Positions 10,564 to 19,508 of a stretch of 64,000 nt of DNA are shown one piece after another; position 1 is the first letter of the stretch; every line of letters begins with the position of its first letter. The position numbers were made by a program, and so were the translations under genes. The notes below the pieces were generated by a model. It was given only the letters and a program-made list of their open reading frames with translations. It was not told where the DNA came from and ran no database searches. Origin of the DNA: Alkalicoccus halolimnae (GTDB lineage: Bacteria; Bacillota; Bacilli; Bacillales; Salisediminibacteriaceae); assembly GCF_008014775.2 (NCBI RefSeq), contig NZ_CP144914.1:1922001-1986000 (forward strand). Reading direction: 5' to 3'.

Positions 10564-12126
10564 TTATTCGCTGTCGGAGGGCAATAACCCTTCTTCTACA
10601 AGGTAGTTTCTCGCTACGTCTTCTGCATTTGCGTCATTTTCATCTACTTCATAGTTCATTTCCATCATTTCGTCTTCAGAAATTCTATCCCCAAGCTGAT
10701 TGAGAATTGGTTCGATCTCCGGGTAGTCGAGTAATACATCTTCTCTGAATAAAGGTGCTCCGTTAAACGGTGGAAACACATTTTCATCGTCTTCAAGAGC
10801 TGTTAGATTGTAACGGATCATATAACTGTCCGTAGAATAAGCATCAATAACATCCACATCTCCCGCTACGAGCGCTTCTGAACGCAGTCCTGGATCCATC
10901 GTCTGCACATTATTAATATCAAGGCCATAGCCTTCCTGTAAAGCAGGATAGCCGTCTGTCTGCCTGTCTGCAAATTCAAATGTGAATGCGGCAGTCAGCT
11001 CATCTTCATAATCTCTTAAATCAGAGATTGTCTCCACTCCCGTAGCTTCCTCCGTTTCTTCTGTAACAGCCAGTGCATACGTGTTCTGATAAGCCATTGG
11101 TTCCAGAAAAGCAAGGTCGTATTCTTCAAGCATGCCTTCCCTTGCCTGTTCATACGCTTCTCTTTCATCATTACTGACCGGCTCCTCATCCAGGAGAGTA
11201 GTTATGGCAGTACCGGTAAATTCAAAGTAGCCGTCAATATCTTCATTTAATGTAGCCTGAAACACAATATCGGTTGTTCCGAGACCTGGTTCGAGAGTTA
11301 CTTCATAATTTGTTTCCTCTTCAATCAGCAGCTTGTACATATTGATTACAATTTCAGGCTCAGCTCCGATTTTTCCGGCAATAATTATTTCTTCCGGTTC
11401 TTCATCAGCGACATTCAGAGCCTGCATTGCCGGTGGCGCAGCCACGAGCAGGATTGCGGCTCCCACTACGATAAAGATAGGAGCAATGGAGGACCCGCTG
11501 GATTTCTTTTCCGTAATCCTCAGCACCGCATCAAAAAATAAAGCCAGGAGAGCTGCAGGAATAGCTCCAAGAAGAATATAGTAATTATTGCTTCGGTTCA
11601 ACCCGGTCATAATAAGATCTCCCAGTCCACCTGCCCCTACGAGAGCGGCAAGTGTTGCAGTACCTACTATCAGCACCATACCTGTACGGATACCAGCCAT
11701 GATCATCGGCATAGCCAGAGGAAGCTGGACTTTCATTAATAACTGTTTATATGTCATCCCCATGCTTCTCCCAGCTTCAGTAAGCGCAGGGTCCACACCT
11801 TTTACACCTGTATACGTGTTCCTTAAAATAGGCATCAGCGCATAGGCGGAGAGAGCGATTATTGCTGGAAGCGTACCGATTCCTACAAAAGGTATCAGAA
11901 ATCCGAGAAGCGCAAGGCTTGGGATCGTCTGAACAACTGCGGTCGTTCCGATAACCGGCTCTGCACCTTTTTGGTTCATTGCCAGGAATACTCCGACGGG
12001 GACAGCTATAAAAACAGCAATTAAAAGCGAAATTAACGACATTTCCACATGCTGCCACAACGCAGTCGTTATAAGATCAGAGCGCTCCTGGGCAAGCTGA
12101 AAAAATGATTGAATGTTAAAAATCAT
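10564..12126 (-). CDS. opuFB: Osmoprotectant ABC transporter, fused permease and substrate-binding protein (OpuFB-like)
   Basis: Importer subunit of 520 aa. Residues 1-215 form a BPD-type permease with several membrane spans and the EAA-like motif EAGRSMGMTYKQLL. After one more membrane segment (about 215-235), residues 245-520 form an extracellular glycine-betaine-type receptor domain beginning EEIIIAGKIGAEPEIV, with the ligand-pocket segment YFEFTGTA. Such permease-receptor fusions are the OpuF type of compatible-solute importer described in Bacillus. The receptor part is rich in Asp and Glu, as expected for a salt-exposed domain. The ATG overlaps the stop of the upstream ATPase gene (ATGA), giving translational coupling. 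Confidence 0.88.
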   Translation of the reverse strand: MIFNIQSFFQLAQERSDLITTALWQHVEMSLISLLIAVFIAVPVGVFLAMNQKGAEPVIGTTAVVQTIPSLALLGFLIPFVGIGTLPAIIALSAYALMPILRNTYTGVKGVDPALTEAGRSMGMTYKQLLMKVQLPLAMPMIMAGIRTGMVLIVGTATLAALVGAGGLGDLIMTGLNRSNNYYILLGAIPAALLALFFDAVLRITEKKSSGSSIAPIFIVVGAAILLVAAPPAMQALNVADEEPEEIIIAGKIGAEPEIVINMYKLLIEEETNYEVTLEPGLGTTDIVFQATLNEDIDGYFEFTGTAITTLLDEEPVSNDEREAYEQAREGMLEEYDLAFLEPMAYQNTYALAVTEETEEATGVETISDLRDYEDELTAAFTFEFADRQTDGYPALQEGYGLDINNVQTMDPGLRSEALVAGDVDVIDAYSTDSYMIRYNLTALEDDENVFPPFNGAPLFREDVLLDYPEIEPILNQLGDRISEDEMMEMNYEVDENDANAEDVARNYLVEEGLLPSDSE

Positions 12127-13091
12127 TCGTCTGCCCCCTCTTTAACAGTATTCTTATCGAATCGTTCCAGAAAGCTGACGATATCTTTGTAAGAGAGGGA
12201 ACCTGCGTGGTTTCCACTTCGTTTAACGTCCAGTACTTCTGCCTGTTTATCTTTAAGCAGCTTCACCGCATCCTCCAGTGTCGCCTCTGCTTCAATGGAA
12301 AAGCCGCTGCCGCTGCCGGGAGTTTTCTGTGGATTCATCGCTTCTTTCACTTTTTCTTTCCAAAGATTTTTCCTTTCTCCAACGAAAGAGCGGACGAAAT
12401 CATTTGCAGGGGCATCCAGGATTTCATCCGGAGTCGCAATCTGCACTACTTCACCCTCCTGCATCACTGCTATTCGGTCCCCGAGCAGAAGGGCTTCATC
12501 GATATCATGGGTTACAAAAACTACTGTTTTTTGTATTTCTTTCTGCAGACTGCCAATGTCCTTTTGCAGCTGTTCCCGGCTCAATGGATCGAGCGCACTG
12601 AAGGGCTCGTCCATCAGCAGTATATCAGGATTTCCAGCGAGGGCACGCACCACCCCGACTCGCTGCTGCTGACCGCCGGAAAGTTCTTTCGGAAGCCGAT
12701 CCCGGTAAGTACCGGGATCAAGTCCGACCATATTCATTAATTCATCAATCCGCTCGTTAATTCTTTTTTTATCCCATTTTTTCAGTTCAGGTACGATAGC
12801 GATATTTTCCGCAATGGACATATGAGGAAAAAGAGCAATCTGCTGAAGGACATAACCAATTTCCCAGCGGAGCTTGTGCATGTCTTTCGTTAAAATATCT
12901 TCTTCTCTAATACTGATCGTACCTTCCGACGCATCTATAAGACGGTTTATCATTTTCATTGTCGTTGTTTTTCCGCAGCCGCTCGGCCCGATCAAAACGA
13001 AGAATTCCCCTGGTTCCACGCGGAAGCTGACGTTGTTAACAGCTTTCGTTCCGTCCGGGAACTTTTTCGTGACCTCTTTAAATTCTATCAA
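12123..13091 (-). CDS. opuFA: Osmoprotectant ABC transporter ATP-binding protein (OpuFA-like)
   Basis: ATPase of 322 aa that energises the adjacent fused permease-receptor. Walker A is GPSGCGKTT, the signature is LSGGQQQRVGVVRAL, and Walker B is ILLMDEPFSALD. The C-terminal 80 residues form a short CBS-like tail (IEAEATLEDAVKLLKDK and beyond), which in OpuA-type ATPases senses ionic strength; only one half of a CBS pair is evident. Translation starts at TTG 13091 after GGGAGGAAG. It is the first gene of a two-gene operon with a four-base overlap. Confidence 0.9.
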   Translation of the reverse strand: MIEFKEVTKKFPDGTKAVNNVSFRVEPGEFFVLIGPSGCGKTTTMKMINRLIDASEGTISIREEDILTKDMHKLRWEIGYVLQQIALFPHMSIAENIAIVPELKKWDKKRINERIDELMNMVGLDPGTYRDRLPKELSGGQQQRVGVVRALAGNPDILLMDEPFSALDPLSREQLQKDIGSLQKEIQKTVVFVTHDIDEALLLGDRIAVMQEGEVVQIATPDEILDAPANDFVRSFVGERKNLWKEKVKEAMNPQKTPGSGSGFSIEAEATLEDAVKLLKDKQAEVLDVKRSGNHAGSLSYKDIVSFLERFDKNTVKEGADE

Positions 13092-13125
13092 TCGCTCTTC
13101 CTCCCTTTACGAGTAAGCACTCAGC

Positions 13126-14646
13126 TTACAGCTTATAAACATTCCGGTATTTCTCAGTCAGATAGTTAATCAAATGGGCAGCGTCAATCGATTCCCCTGT
13201 CGTATCCTTTAAAATATCGAGAGGATTTTTCATTTTACCGAACTTATGAACATTGTCTGTAAGCCATTCTTTAATCGGCTTCAGTTCTCCCTTTTCAAGC
13301 ATCGAATCAAAATTTGGGAGATCCCTTATAAGCGCCTGTTTAAGCTGAGCTGCATACACATATCCGAGCGCATAGGATGGAAAATATCCAAACGCTCCGC
13401 CGGACCAGTGTACATCCTGTAAAACCCCTTCTCCGTCATGTTCCGGTCTTACACCGAGGAGTTCTTCCATTTTATCGTTCCATGCCTCAGGGAGATCCTT
13501 CACCTGTATTTCTTCATTAATTAATGCTTTTTCGAGCTCATAGCGGAGGATAATATGCAGACAGTAGGTTAATTCATCAGCTTCAATACGTATGAGGGAA
13601 GGTCCGGCAGCATTTATAGCCCGGTAAAAATCTTCAAGAGGAACATCGTCGAACTGTCCGTCTGCATAAGTTTTCAAAGTATCGAATTGTTTTTTCCAAA
13701 AATTCTTATGCCGCCCAACAAAATTTTCCCAGAAAAGGGACTGTGATTCATGAATACCCATTGATGTTCCGCCGCTAAGAGGCGTTCCTGTTAAATCAGG
13801 ATCGATATTCTGTTCGTAGAGGGCATGACCGCCTTCATGAATGGTGCCGAACACTGCTGTACGAAAATCTGACTCATCGTATTTCGTAGTGACCCTTACA
13901 TCCCCGGTATTTAAACCGACAGCAAATGGGTGTACGGTCGTATCCAGACGCCCTGCTGCAAAGTCATAGCCCATTGCTTCAAGGATATGTTTACTGAAAG
14001 CTGCCTGCTGTGGGGCAGGAAATTGTTGAAACAAAAAGGAAGTTTCAGGAGCATGTCCATTTTCGGAAATCTCTTTTACGAGTGGAACAATGGCTTCCTT
14101 CAATTGTGTAAATACTTTGTCGACCGTCTCTACCGTCAGTCCCGGTTCAAAATCATCCAGAAGTGCGTTGTATTTATTTCCTTCATACCCTTTCCACTCC
14201 ACATACTTCAGCTGATAAGCCAGTATTTTCTCCAGATAAGGCTGGAACTGGGAAAAATCTGCCTGTTCTTTCGCATCTTCCCATGCTGCTTCTGATTGAG
14301 CAGTCAAAATGACATATGCTTTAAATTCCTCTGCAGGAATATTTTCAAACTTACTTAGGGTTTTTCTGCACTCTTTTATACTTGCACGAGTTGTTTCTTT
14401 CAAGTCTTTCCATACATCTTCCTCACTAAGCGATTCCAAATAATTTTTCATATCTTTTGAAGTCGACATCTGAAAAATCTCTGAAGAGAGTGACCCAATG
14501 ACTTCCCCTCGCTGAGCCATCCCTTTTTTAGGAGCTCCAGTGCGAAGATCCCACGTCATAAGGCTTACGGCTTCCTGGTAATGGCTGATTTTTTTCAAAT
14601 AATCTAAAAAATCTTTTTCTACATCCAGCAGTTGTTGTTTCATCAT
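13126..14646 (-). CDS. M32 family carboxypeptidase
   Basis: Zinc metallocarboxypeptidase of 506 aa (Taq/Pfu carboxypeptidase family, YpwA in B. subtilis), which removes C-terminal residues from peptides in the cytoplasm. The zinc site is HEGGH in GTIHEGGHALYEQN, with the third ligand in the glutamate of the downstream GIHESQSLFWEN motif. The conserved IRIEADELTYCLHIILR block is also present. The length is normal for the family. ATG 14646 and ATG 14643 are both possible starts behind AAAGGGG. It is probably a single-gene unit upstream of opuF on the same strand. Confidence 0.93.
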   Translation of the reverse strand: MMKQQLLDVEKDFLDYLKKISHYQEAVSLMTWDLRTGAPKKGMAQRGEVIGSLSSEIFQMSTSKDMKNYLESLSEEDVWKDLKETTRASIKECRKTLSKFENIPAEEFKAYVILTAQSEAAWEDAKEQADFSQFQPYLEKILAYQLKYVEWKGYEGNKYNALLDDFEPGLTVETVDKVFTQLKEAIVPLVKEISENGHAPETSFLFQQFPAPQQAAFSKHILEAMGYDFAAGRLDTTVHPFAVGLNTGDVRVTTKYDESDFRTAVFGTIHEGGHALYEQNIDPDLTGTPLSGGTSMGIHESQSLFWENFVGRHKNFWKKQFDTLKTYADGQFDDVPLEDFYRAINAAGPSLIRIEADELTYCLHIILRYELEKALINEEIQVKDLPEAWNDKMEELLGVRPEHDGEGVLQDVHWSGGAFGYFPSYALGYVYAAQLKQALIRDLPNFDSMLEKGELKPIKEWLTDNVHKFGKMKNPLDILKDTTGESIDAAHLINYLTEKYRNVYKL

Positions 14647-14783
14647 TTACCCCTTTCAATTTATGTATGATTTTTACACTTTCAATTTTTATTATACGCA
14701 ACTGAATTAAATATTTCATGCGCGGGGCTTATTATCCATGCTGCATTCCATGATATACTTTAAAAATAGAGGTGATAATAATA

Positions 14784-15101
14784 ATGAATCTTACTATTAC
14801 AGAAAAAGCCGCATCATTTTATAAACAGGAAATAGAGCTGGAGTCTGGACAGAGCCTGTGGCTGTATGTAAGGGTCGGAGGCATCGGGTCAGGGGGATTT
14901 TCCGCAGGAATACAGCCCGGTCTTCCGGATACTCCAGCCCTTACTGTAACTGCAGGAGAGATATACTTTCACGTGACGGAAGCAGACGCCTGGTATTTTG
15001 ATGGTATAACGATCGACTACGATGAAGATATGGAGGAGATCGTTTTTACCCACCTTGAAACAAACGACCTCTTTAATCCTAATGAGCCGCAGAAAAAATA
15101 A
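14784..15101 (+). CDS. yneR: HesB-like protein (YneR family)
   Basis: Protein of about 105 aa in the HesB/YneR branch of the IscA fold. It lacks the three cysteines that A-type Fe-S carriers use, so an Fe-S scaffold role is unlikely. The conserved family core YVRVGGIGSGGFSAGI is present. The start is ATG 14784, because GAGGTGAT immediately upstream gives proper spacing; a GTG at 14772 lies inside that Shine-Dalgarno sequence. It is monocistronic and ends in a bidirectional terminator facing moaA. Function is unknown. Confidence 0.8.
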   Translation: MNLTITEKAASFYKQEIELESGQSLWLYVRVGGIGSGGFSAGIQPGLPDTPALTVTAGEIYFHVTEADAWYFDGITIDYDEDMEEIVFTHLETNDLFNPNEPQKK

Positions 15102-15257
15102 CCATCTATCCTCATCGAACAGTCCCCTTCTAAAGCCAGACGTTTCACCTGTCTTTAGAGAGAGGCTTAAAACATTGGATCATGTTTTATCACGACAAGT
15201 CTTAGGCCGGGCAGCCGTCGAGCTGCTCTTGTAACCTTTATTTTTAGCGTAAACGCC

Positions 15258-15299
15258 GTAAAAAGCGCCATGACTGAATTTTTGTCATGACGCTTTTTC
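15258..15299. terminator. Bidirectional terminator between yneR and moaA
   Basis: AAAAAGCG and CGCTTTTT form the outer arms, with CATGAC and GTCATG inside, around a T-rich loop. A-rich and T-rich flanks allow it to act for both convergent genes. The 155 bases between the yneR stop and this hairpin hold nothing I can identify. Confidence 0.75.
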
Positions 15300-15331
15300 G
15301 TATTGATTTTTGTAATGTCTTTTCGTTGAAG

Positions 15332-16336
15332 TTAACCGCCTATTTGATGCATCTCCAGCTTTTTGCCTTTAGACTGGCCGGTCGCAGATAACCTCTCTTC
15401 AGAATAGTTATCATTCCGCTTCAGCCAGATCCTCTTCAGAGCCTCCTCAACAGCTTCCTGATCATCCCTGAGCACCTGTCTTAAATCTGTACCGGTTATG
15501 GCAAACAAACACGTCAGCAGCTGACCATCGGCAGTCAGGCGCGCCCTGTTGCACGAATGACAGAACGCATCGGAAACAGACGATATGACTCCGATTTCCC
15601 CGCTTCCATCCTGATAACGGAATCTGTCCGCCGTCTCTCCGCTGTAATGGGGGGCAATCGTTTCCAGAGGATGTTCGGCATGGATCTTTTCAATAATTTC
15701 TTTTTTTGAAATCACATGATCGAGCTTCCACCCATTGGCATTGCCCACGTCCATATACTCAATAAAGCGCAGTGTAACGTCCGTATGGCGGAAATGTTCA
15801 GCAAGGGGGACAATGTCTGCATCATTCATTCCTTTTTTAATAACCGTATTAATTTTTACAGAAAGGCCGGCTTCCTGTGCAGCTTCTATCCCTTTTAAAA
15901 CATGGCTGACGCGCATTGTCCGCCCGGTAATTGCCTGAAAACGAGTATCGTCCAGAGAATCCAGACTTACCGAAACACGGTCCAGTCCTGCAGCTTTCAG
16001 AGCCCGGGCATGTTTTGGAAGAAGGATGCCGTTCGTTGTCATCGCAATATCTTCCACTCCGTCAATTTCTGCCAGCATTTCAATTAATTCAGGCAGATTT
16101 TTACGAAGGAGAGGCTCTCCGCCGGTAATGCGCAGCTTTTTTACATCTCCGACTTCAGCGGAAGCTTTCGCTATTTTATAAATTTCCTCAAAAGAAAGCA
16201 GCTCATCTTTTGGAAGAAACGGGAAGTTATCATCAAATATTTCTTTCGGCATGCAATAACGGCAACGCAGATTGCACTGATCCGTAACAGAGATACGTAA
16301 ATCCCGGAACGGACGCCCTCTTTTATCCAACAGCAT
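15332..16336 (-). CDS. moaA: GTP 3',8-cyclase MoaA
   Basis: Radical-SAM enzyme that converts GTP to 3',8-cyclo-GTP, the first step of molybdenum-cofactor synthesis; 334 aa from ATG 16336. The N-terminal cluster motif is CNLRCRYC (C21, C25, C28). The second cluster is formed by CHSCNRARLTADGQLLTC near the C-terminus. The protein ends in Gly-Gly, the catalytic tail needed for MoaA activity. No other moa or moe gene is nearby. Moco enzymes such as formate dehydrogenase are common selenoproteins, so its presence is consistent with the Sec locus, but that link is inference. Confidence 0.95.
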   Translation of the reverse strand: MLLDKRGRPFRDLRISVTDQCNLRCRYCMPKEIFDDNFPFLPKDELLSFEEIYKIAKASAEVGDVKKLRITGGEPLLRKNLPELIEMLAEIDGVEDIAMTTNGILLPKHARALKAAGLDRVSVSLDSLDDTRFQAITGRTMRVSHVLKGIEAAQEAGLSVKINTVIKKGMNDADIVPLAEHFRHTDVTLRFIEYMDVGNANGWKLDHVISKKEIIEKIHAEHPLETIAPHYSGETADRFRYQDGSGEIGVISSVSDAFCHSCNRARLTADGQLLTCLFAITGTDLRQVLRDDQEAVEEALKRIWLKRNDNYSEERLSATGQSKGKKLEMHQIGG

Positions 16337-16396
16337 CACGATTCCTCCTCTCTGTCCCCATTATACTTTTCTAAAGGAAAAGATAGCAAACAACAT

Positions 16397-17530
16397 CTAT
16401 TTTCTAGGCATTTTCTCTCCCCAGTACTGATAATAATGTGTCTTTAGATTGCCGTTATATAACTTCCGCTTCTTTGTAGCTTTTTTTCCGTACAGGCCTT
16501 CAAAACCTTCGTGGGTAGTAATAATATAGACACTCCAGTGCGGATAATTCCGCATCATAGTCCCGATATCTTTATAAAGTTCCTCCACTCCCTGCTTGTC
16601 TGTCATTCTCTCCCCGTAAGGTGGATTGCCGATAAGCACTCCTTTTTCATGTTTGGAAGAAAAATCACGTGCCTGCATCTGCTTGAAATATATTTGGTCA
16701 GGAAATCCCGCTTCGATGGCATTTCTGCGGGCGGTTTCAATCATAGTCCGGTCGATATCCGACCCTGTAATATCGAATGGTTCATCGTATTTCGCGACAT
16801 CTTCTGCTTCTTCAAGCATTCGTTTATGCGCTGATTCAGGGAACCACATCCAGTCTTCGAAACAAAACGAGCGGTTCACGCCGGGTGCGATATTCTGTGC
16901 CATCATCGCAGCTTCAATAGGTATAGTCCCCGAACCACAGAATGGATCATGAAGCGGAATGTCTGAATGCCAATTGGCAAGCTGAATCATGGCCGCAGCC
17001 AGCGTTTCTTTCAGCGGAGCCTGATTCTGATTCGGACGGTAGCCTCGTTTGTGGAGGCCTTCTCCGCTCGTATCAAGAGTTAGCAGCGCCGTGTCTTTGT
17101 GAAGCGCGACTTCCACCCGTGAAAGGGGGCCTTTTTCCTCGAACCAGGTAATCGCATGCTTCTGCTTCAGCTTTTCCACTATCGCCTTTTTAACAATCGC
17201 CTGACAGTCGGAAATGCTGAACAAGGTGGACTTAACAGAGCGTCCCAGCACCGGGAATTCTGCATCACCCGCAATGTAATCGGCCCATGGCAGTGCTTTC
17301 GTTTTCTCAAATAATTCATCAAACGTATAGGCTTTAAATTCCCCTATAACGAGTTTTACCCGGTCTGACGTGCGAAGCCACAAATTGGCGCGTGAAATTC
17401 CTTCATCATCCGCTTCAAAGCGGACACGGCCGTTTTCCACCTGAATGTTTTCGAAACCAAGCTGTTTTAATTCTTTTCCGACAACGGCTTCCAGACCCAT
17501 TGTCGCTGTAGCTAATAACGTATGTTTCAT
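16397..17530 (-). CDS. ypsC: THUMP-domain 23S rRNA guanine-N2 methyltransferase (RlmL/YpsC-like)
   Basis: Class I SAM-dependent RNA methyltransferase of 377 aa. An N-terminal ferredoxin-like/THUMP region (residues 1-160) begins MKHTLLATATMGLEAVVGKE. The catalytic domain carries DPFCGSGTIPIEAAMMA (SAM loop) and the NPPYGERM motif that positions the target amino group. The ATG at 17530, behind GAGGT, is the real start. An upstream in-frame extension to 17635 would run through the rnpB terminator and is rejected. Position next to rnpB and gpsB matches ypsC in B. subtilis. Confidence 0.92.
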   Translation of the reverse strand: MKHTLLATATMGLEAVVGKELKQLGFENIQVENGRVRFEADDEGISRANLWLRTSDRVKLVIGEFKAYTFDELFEKTKALPWADYIAGDAEFPVLGRSVKSTLFSISDCQAIVKKAIVEKLKQKHAITWFEEKGPLSRVEVALHKDTALLTLDTSGEGLHKRGYRPNQNQAPLKETLAAAMIQLANWHSDIPLHDPFCGSGTIPIEAAMMAQNIAPGVNRSFCFEDWMWFPESAHKRMLEEAEDVAKYDEPFDITGSDIDRTMIETARRNAIEAGFPDQIYFKQMQARDFSSKHEKGVLIGNPPYGERMTDKQGVEELYKDIGTMMRNYPHWSVYIITTHEGFEGLYGKKATKKRKLYNGNLKTHYYQYWGEKMPRK

Positions 17531-17559
17531 TCTATCTACCTCGGCTCTCGTGTGTATTG

Positions 17560-17594
17560 AAAAAAAAGCCTCACGACGCCGTGCATCGTGAGGC
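17560..17594 (-). terminator. Terminator of the RNase P RNA gene
   Basis: On the minus strand GCCTCACGA and TCGTGAGGC (nine perfect pairs) are followed by eight T residues. It lies just beyond the 3' end of rnpB and immediately upstream of ypsC. Confidence 0.9.
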
Positions 17595-17611
17595 AGTTGC
17601 ATATCAAAGGA

Positions 17612-18024
17612 CGCCATTTGTGTTCCGTAAGCCATGTTCTGTTACTTCGTACTGCAATCGGGAGTCACCCTCGTACAAAAGCGGCAATCATCTGTCTGCA
17701 GGAGGTTAACAACCCCTGCCTCCTGATCCGTTTCGTTCCTTCTCAGGAGTGCCCCTACCTAATTTTGGGTTTCTCGCTCGCGGGGTTTACCTCGTTCCAC
17801 CTTTTCCGTTTCCAGAAAAGCTCCGTCACTGTGGCACTTTCAAGAAGCTTCTGCCATTTCCATAAAAATGAAGGCAGGCAGTTCTTCTGCCGTCAGCCGT
17901 TATCAGGCTGCCCTGACTTATTATTTCGTCAGGCGCGGTCACTACAGCCGTCTCAGGCTGTGCGAGCATGGACTTTCCTCTGCATGTAAACATGCAGCGA
18001 TTACCCGAACACAAATGGTTGTTC
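17612..18024 (-). ncRNA. rnpB: RNase P RNA, Bacillus (type B) class
   Basis: Catalytic RNA of ribonuclease P, which matures tRNA 5' ends. The minus strand contains the conserved blocks GAGGAAAGTCCATGCTCGCA, GAAAGTGCCACAGTGACG, GGTAAACCCCGCGAGCGAGA, AAACCCAAAATTAGGTAGGGG and ACAGAACATGGCTTA. The P1 helix is visible as twelve perfect pairs between 18018-18007 and 17625-17614. The overall order of domains is that of the type B RNA of Bacillus. The exact ends are estimated from P1, so they may be off by several bases. The location between gpsB/RNase H and ypsC matches B. subtilis. Confidence 0.96.
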
Positions 18025-18072
18025 TCAACAACGTTAGTAATCATATCACAGGTAAAAATCAAAAATCAATGT

Positions 18073-18474
18073 TTACCTCTCTCCAGATGGCCTGACAATA
18101 GCGGATTTAGCCAGTTTGTCAGCTTCGCCATTTTTGGATGCAGGAATCCATTTTATAAAAACATGATCAAAGGCGGTGTCCATAATTTCGAGTATCTCTT
18201 TTAATAACGGAGCAAAAAGTGGATTTTTTATATATCGTTTTTCTACAGCGTCTACAAGAACCTTTGCATCCGTCCGCAGAGATACGATAAGAAAGCCTTC
18301 TTCCCTGCACCTGCGAAGAGCTATCAGACAGGCGTGGAACTCTGCTTCATGATTGGACATTTCCGGAAGCGGAAAAGCCACTTTTATAGGATTACCGCTT
18401 CTTTTGATGAATATTCCAGCTCCTGCCGGTCCCGGATTTCCCGCACTGGCTCCATCTGTATATACTTGTATCAA
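18073..18474 (-). CDS. RNase HI family protein
   Basis: Ribonuclease-H-fold protein of 133 aa that would cleave the RNA strand of RNA-DNA hybrids. Candidate catalytic acidic residues are D7 in VYTDGASAGNPG, the glutamate in NHEAEFHA, the aspartate in LRTDAKVLV and the C-terminal aspartate in GEADKLAK, giving the DEDD set. There is no N-terminal hybrid-binding domain. It resembles the short RNase-H-like proteins (YpeP/YpdQ type) of bacilli. It lies ten bases downstream of gpsB on the same strand, upstream of rnpB. Confidence 0.85.
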   Translation of the reverse strand: MIQVYTDGASAGNPGPAGAGIFIKRSGNPIKVAFPLPEMSNHEAEFHACLIALRRCREEGFLIVSLRTDAKVLVDAVEKRYIKNPLFAPLLKEILEIMDTAFDHVFIKWIPASKNGEADKLAKSAIVRPSGER

Positions 18475-18484
18475 GAAATCCGGC

Positions 18485-18790
18485 CTATTCGTTCAGCCGG
18501 CTTCCAAACACATGTTTTTCCAGGTTGGAAAGCCTTCTGAGAATGTCGTAATTTGTATTGCCCGCCTGGTGCGGTTTAGGCATCGGTTTGGCTCCTTCCC
18601 GTACCGGACGGTTCTCTTTTAAATCTTCAATCTGCTTTTCCAGCTTTTGAATCTGATTCTCGAAAGCTTCATAATCTTTAATGATTTCATCCAGGAATTG
18701 ATCTACTTCGTCCTGATTATACCCGCGCATACTGGCTTTAAATTCGCGCTCATAAATATCATTTTTAGTTAGTTTAGAAATTCTTTCCAT
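18485..18790 (-). CDS. gpsB: Cell division adaptor GpsB
   Basis: DivIVA-like cytosolic/peripheral membrane adaptor of 101 aa that shuttles PBP1 between septum and side wall. The N-terminal membrane-binding and PBP-binding domain reads [20 protein letters not shown], followed by a coiled coil (about residues 30-65), a linker, and a short C-terminal helix [12 protein letters not shown] for trimerisation. Length and layout are typical. It follows ypsA on the same strand with about 54 bases between. Confidence 0.96.
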   Translation of the reverse strand: MERISKLTKNDIYEREFKASMRGYNQDEVDQFLDEIIKDYEAFENQIQKLEKQIEDLKENRPVREGAKPMPKPHQAGNTNYDILRRLSNLEKHVFGSRLNE

Positions 18791-18844
18791 TCACGTCACC
18801 TCATCAGTATGTTAGTACTATTTTTTCAAATTGCAGGAAACCTG

Positions 18845-19402
18845 TCAATTCCATTCATCCAGCTCTTCCCTGATCAGATCTTCAATATCTTCAGGTGTCA
18901 GATAATGAAGAGGGTAATCTTCCCGGAGCTGGCGTTTTTTTGCTGCTTCTTCGTAAAACTTTGGAGTACCTTCTATGTTCTCATCATATAATAATAGCAT
19001 AGCATCTGTCTTCAATACGAGAAACTCATTTTTTTGTTTCAGCTGTGCCGGTGATTCGTAAGGTCTTTTTGTTATATAGTCTTTATAGTCACTATTATTC
19101 CATATTTCTTCATACAATGACTTTACGGCTTCCGGATACCTTTCTTCCTGCGAATAAAAAGGAGCGAGCGTAGCGAGTTTTACAGGAACGCCTTCTGATT
19201 TCAACTCCAGGACCGCTTCTGCAGCCCAGAGCTCGACTCCGGCCTGGCCGCTCGTTACGATCCACTCTGTTCCGAATGCCTCAATCGTCTCTTTAAGCTT
19301 TCTTTTCAGTGCTTTTTTTAAATAGGGAAGCTGTTCATGCTTCTCCTGAAAAACGCCAAGTTCATGCGGCTTGTAGCCGCTTACTGCAAGTACATTATAC
19401 AT
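18845..19402 (-). CDS. ypsA: SLOG-domain protein YpsA (DUF1273)
   Basis: Protein of 185 aa in the YpsA family. It begins VLAVSGYKPHELGVF and contains WIVTSGQAGVELWAAEAVLEL, the glycine-rich loop of the SLOG/Rossmann fold that is thought to bind a nucleotide ligand. B. subtilis YpsA influences cell division when overproduced. Conserved linkage to gpsB supports a division-related role. The C-terminal helix DIEDLIREELDEW is intact and the length is normal. Confidence 0.93.
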   Translation of the reverse strand: MYNVLAVSGYKPHELGVFQEKHEQLPYLKKALKRKLKETIEAFGTEWIVTSGQAGVELWAAEAVLELKSEGVPVKLATLAPFYSQEERYPEAVKSLYEEIWNNSDYKDYITKRPYESPAQLKQKNEFLVLKTDAMLLLYDENIEGTPKFYEEAAKKRQLREDYPLHYLTPEDIEDLIREELDEWN

Positions 19403-19508
19403 GAAAACCTCCTGCCGGAAACAGCCCTCTCAAATGAACGGAAAAGCCTGCTTACCACCTGCATATCAATAGTAAGATCATAAGCAAAACAGGTGGATTT
19501 TGCAATGG

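Noticed and set aside
16397..17635. Longer form of the rRNA methyltransferase starting at 17635
   Set aside because: The extension runs through the rnpB 3' end and its terminator. ATG 17530 has its own ribosome binding site and matches the family N-terminus.
17588..18204. Plus- and minus-strand open frames across 17.6-18.2 kb
   Set aside because: They are shadows of the RNase P RNA gene, whose conserved blocks and P1 helix are clear.
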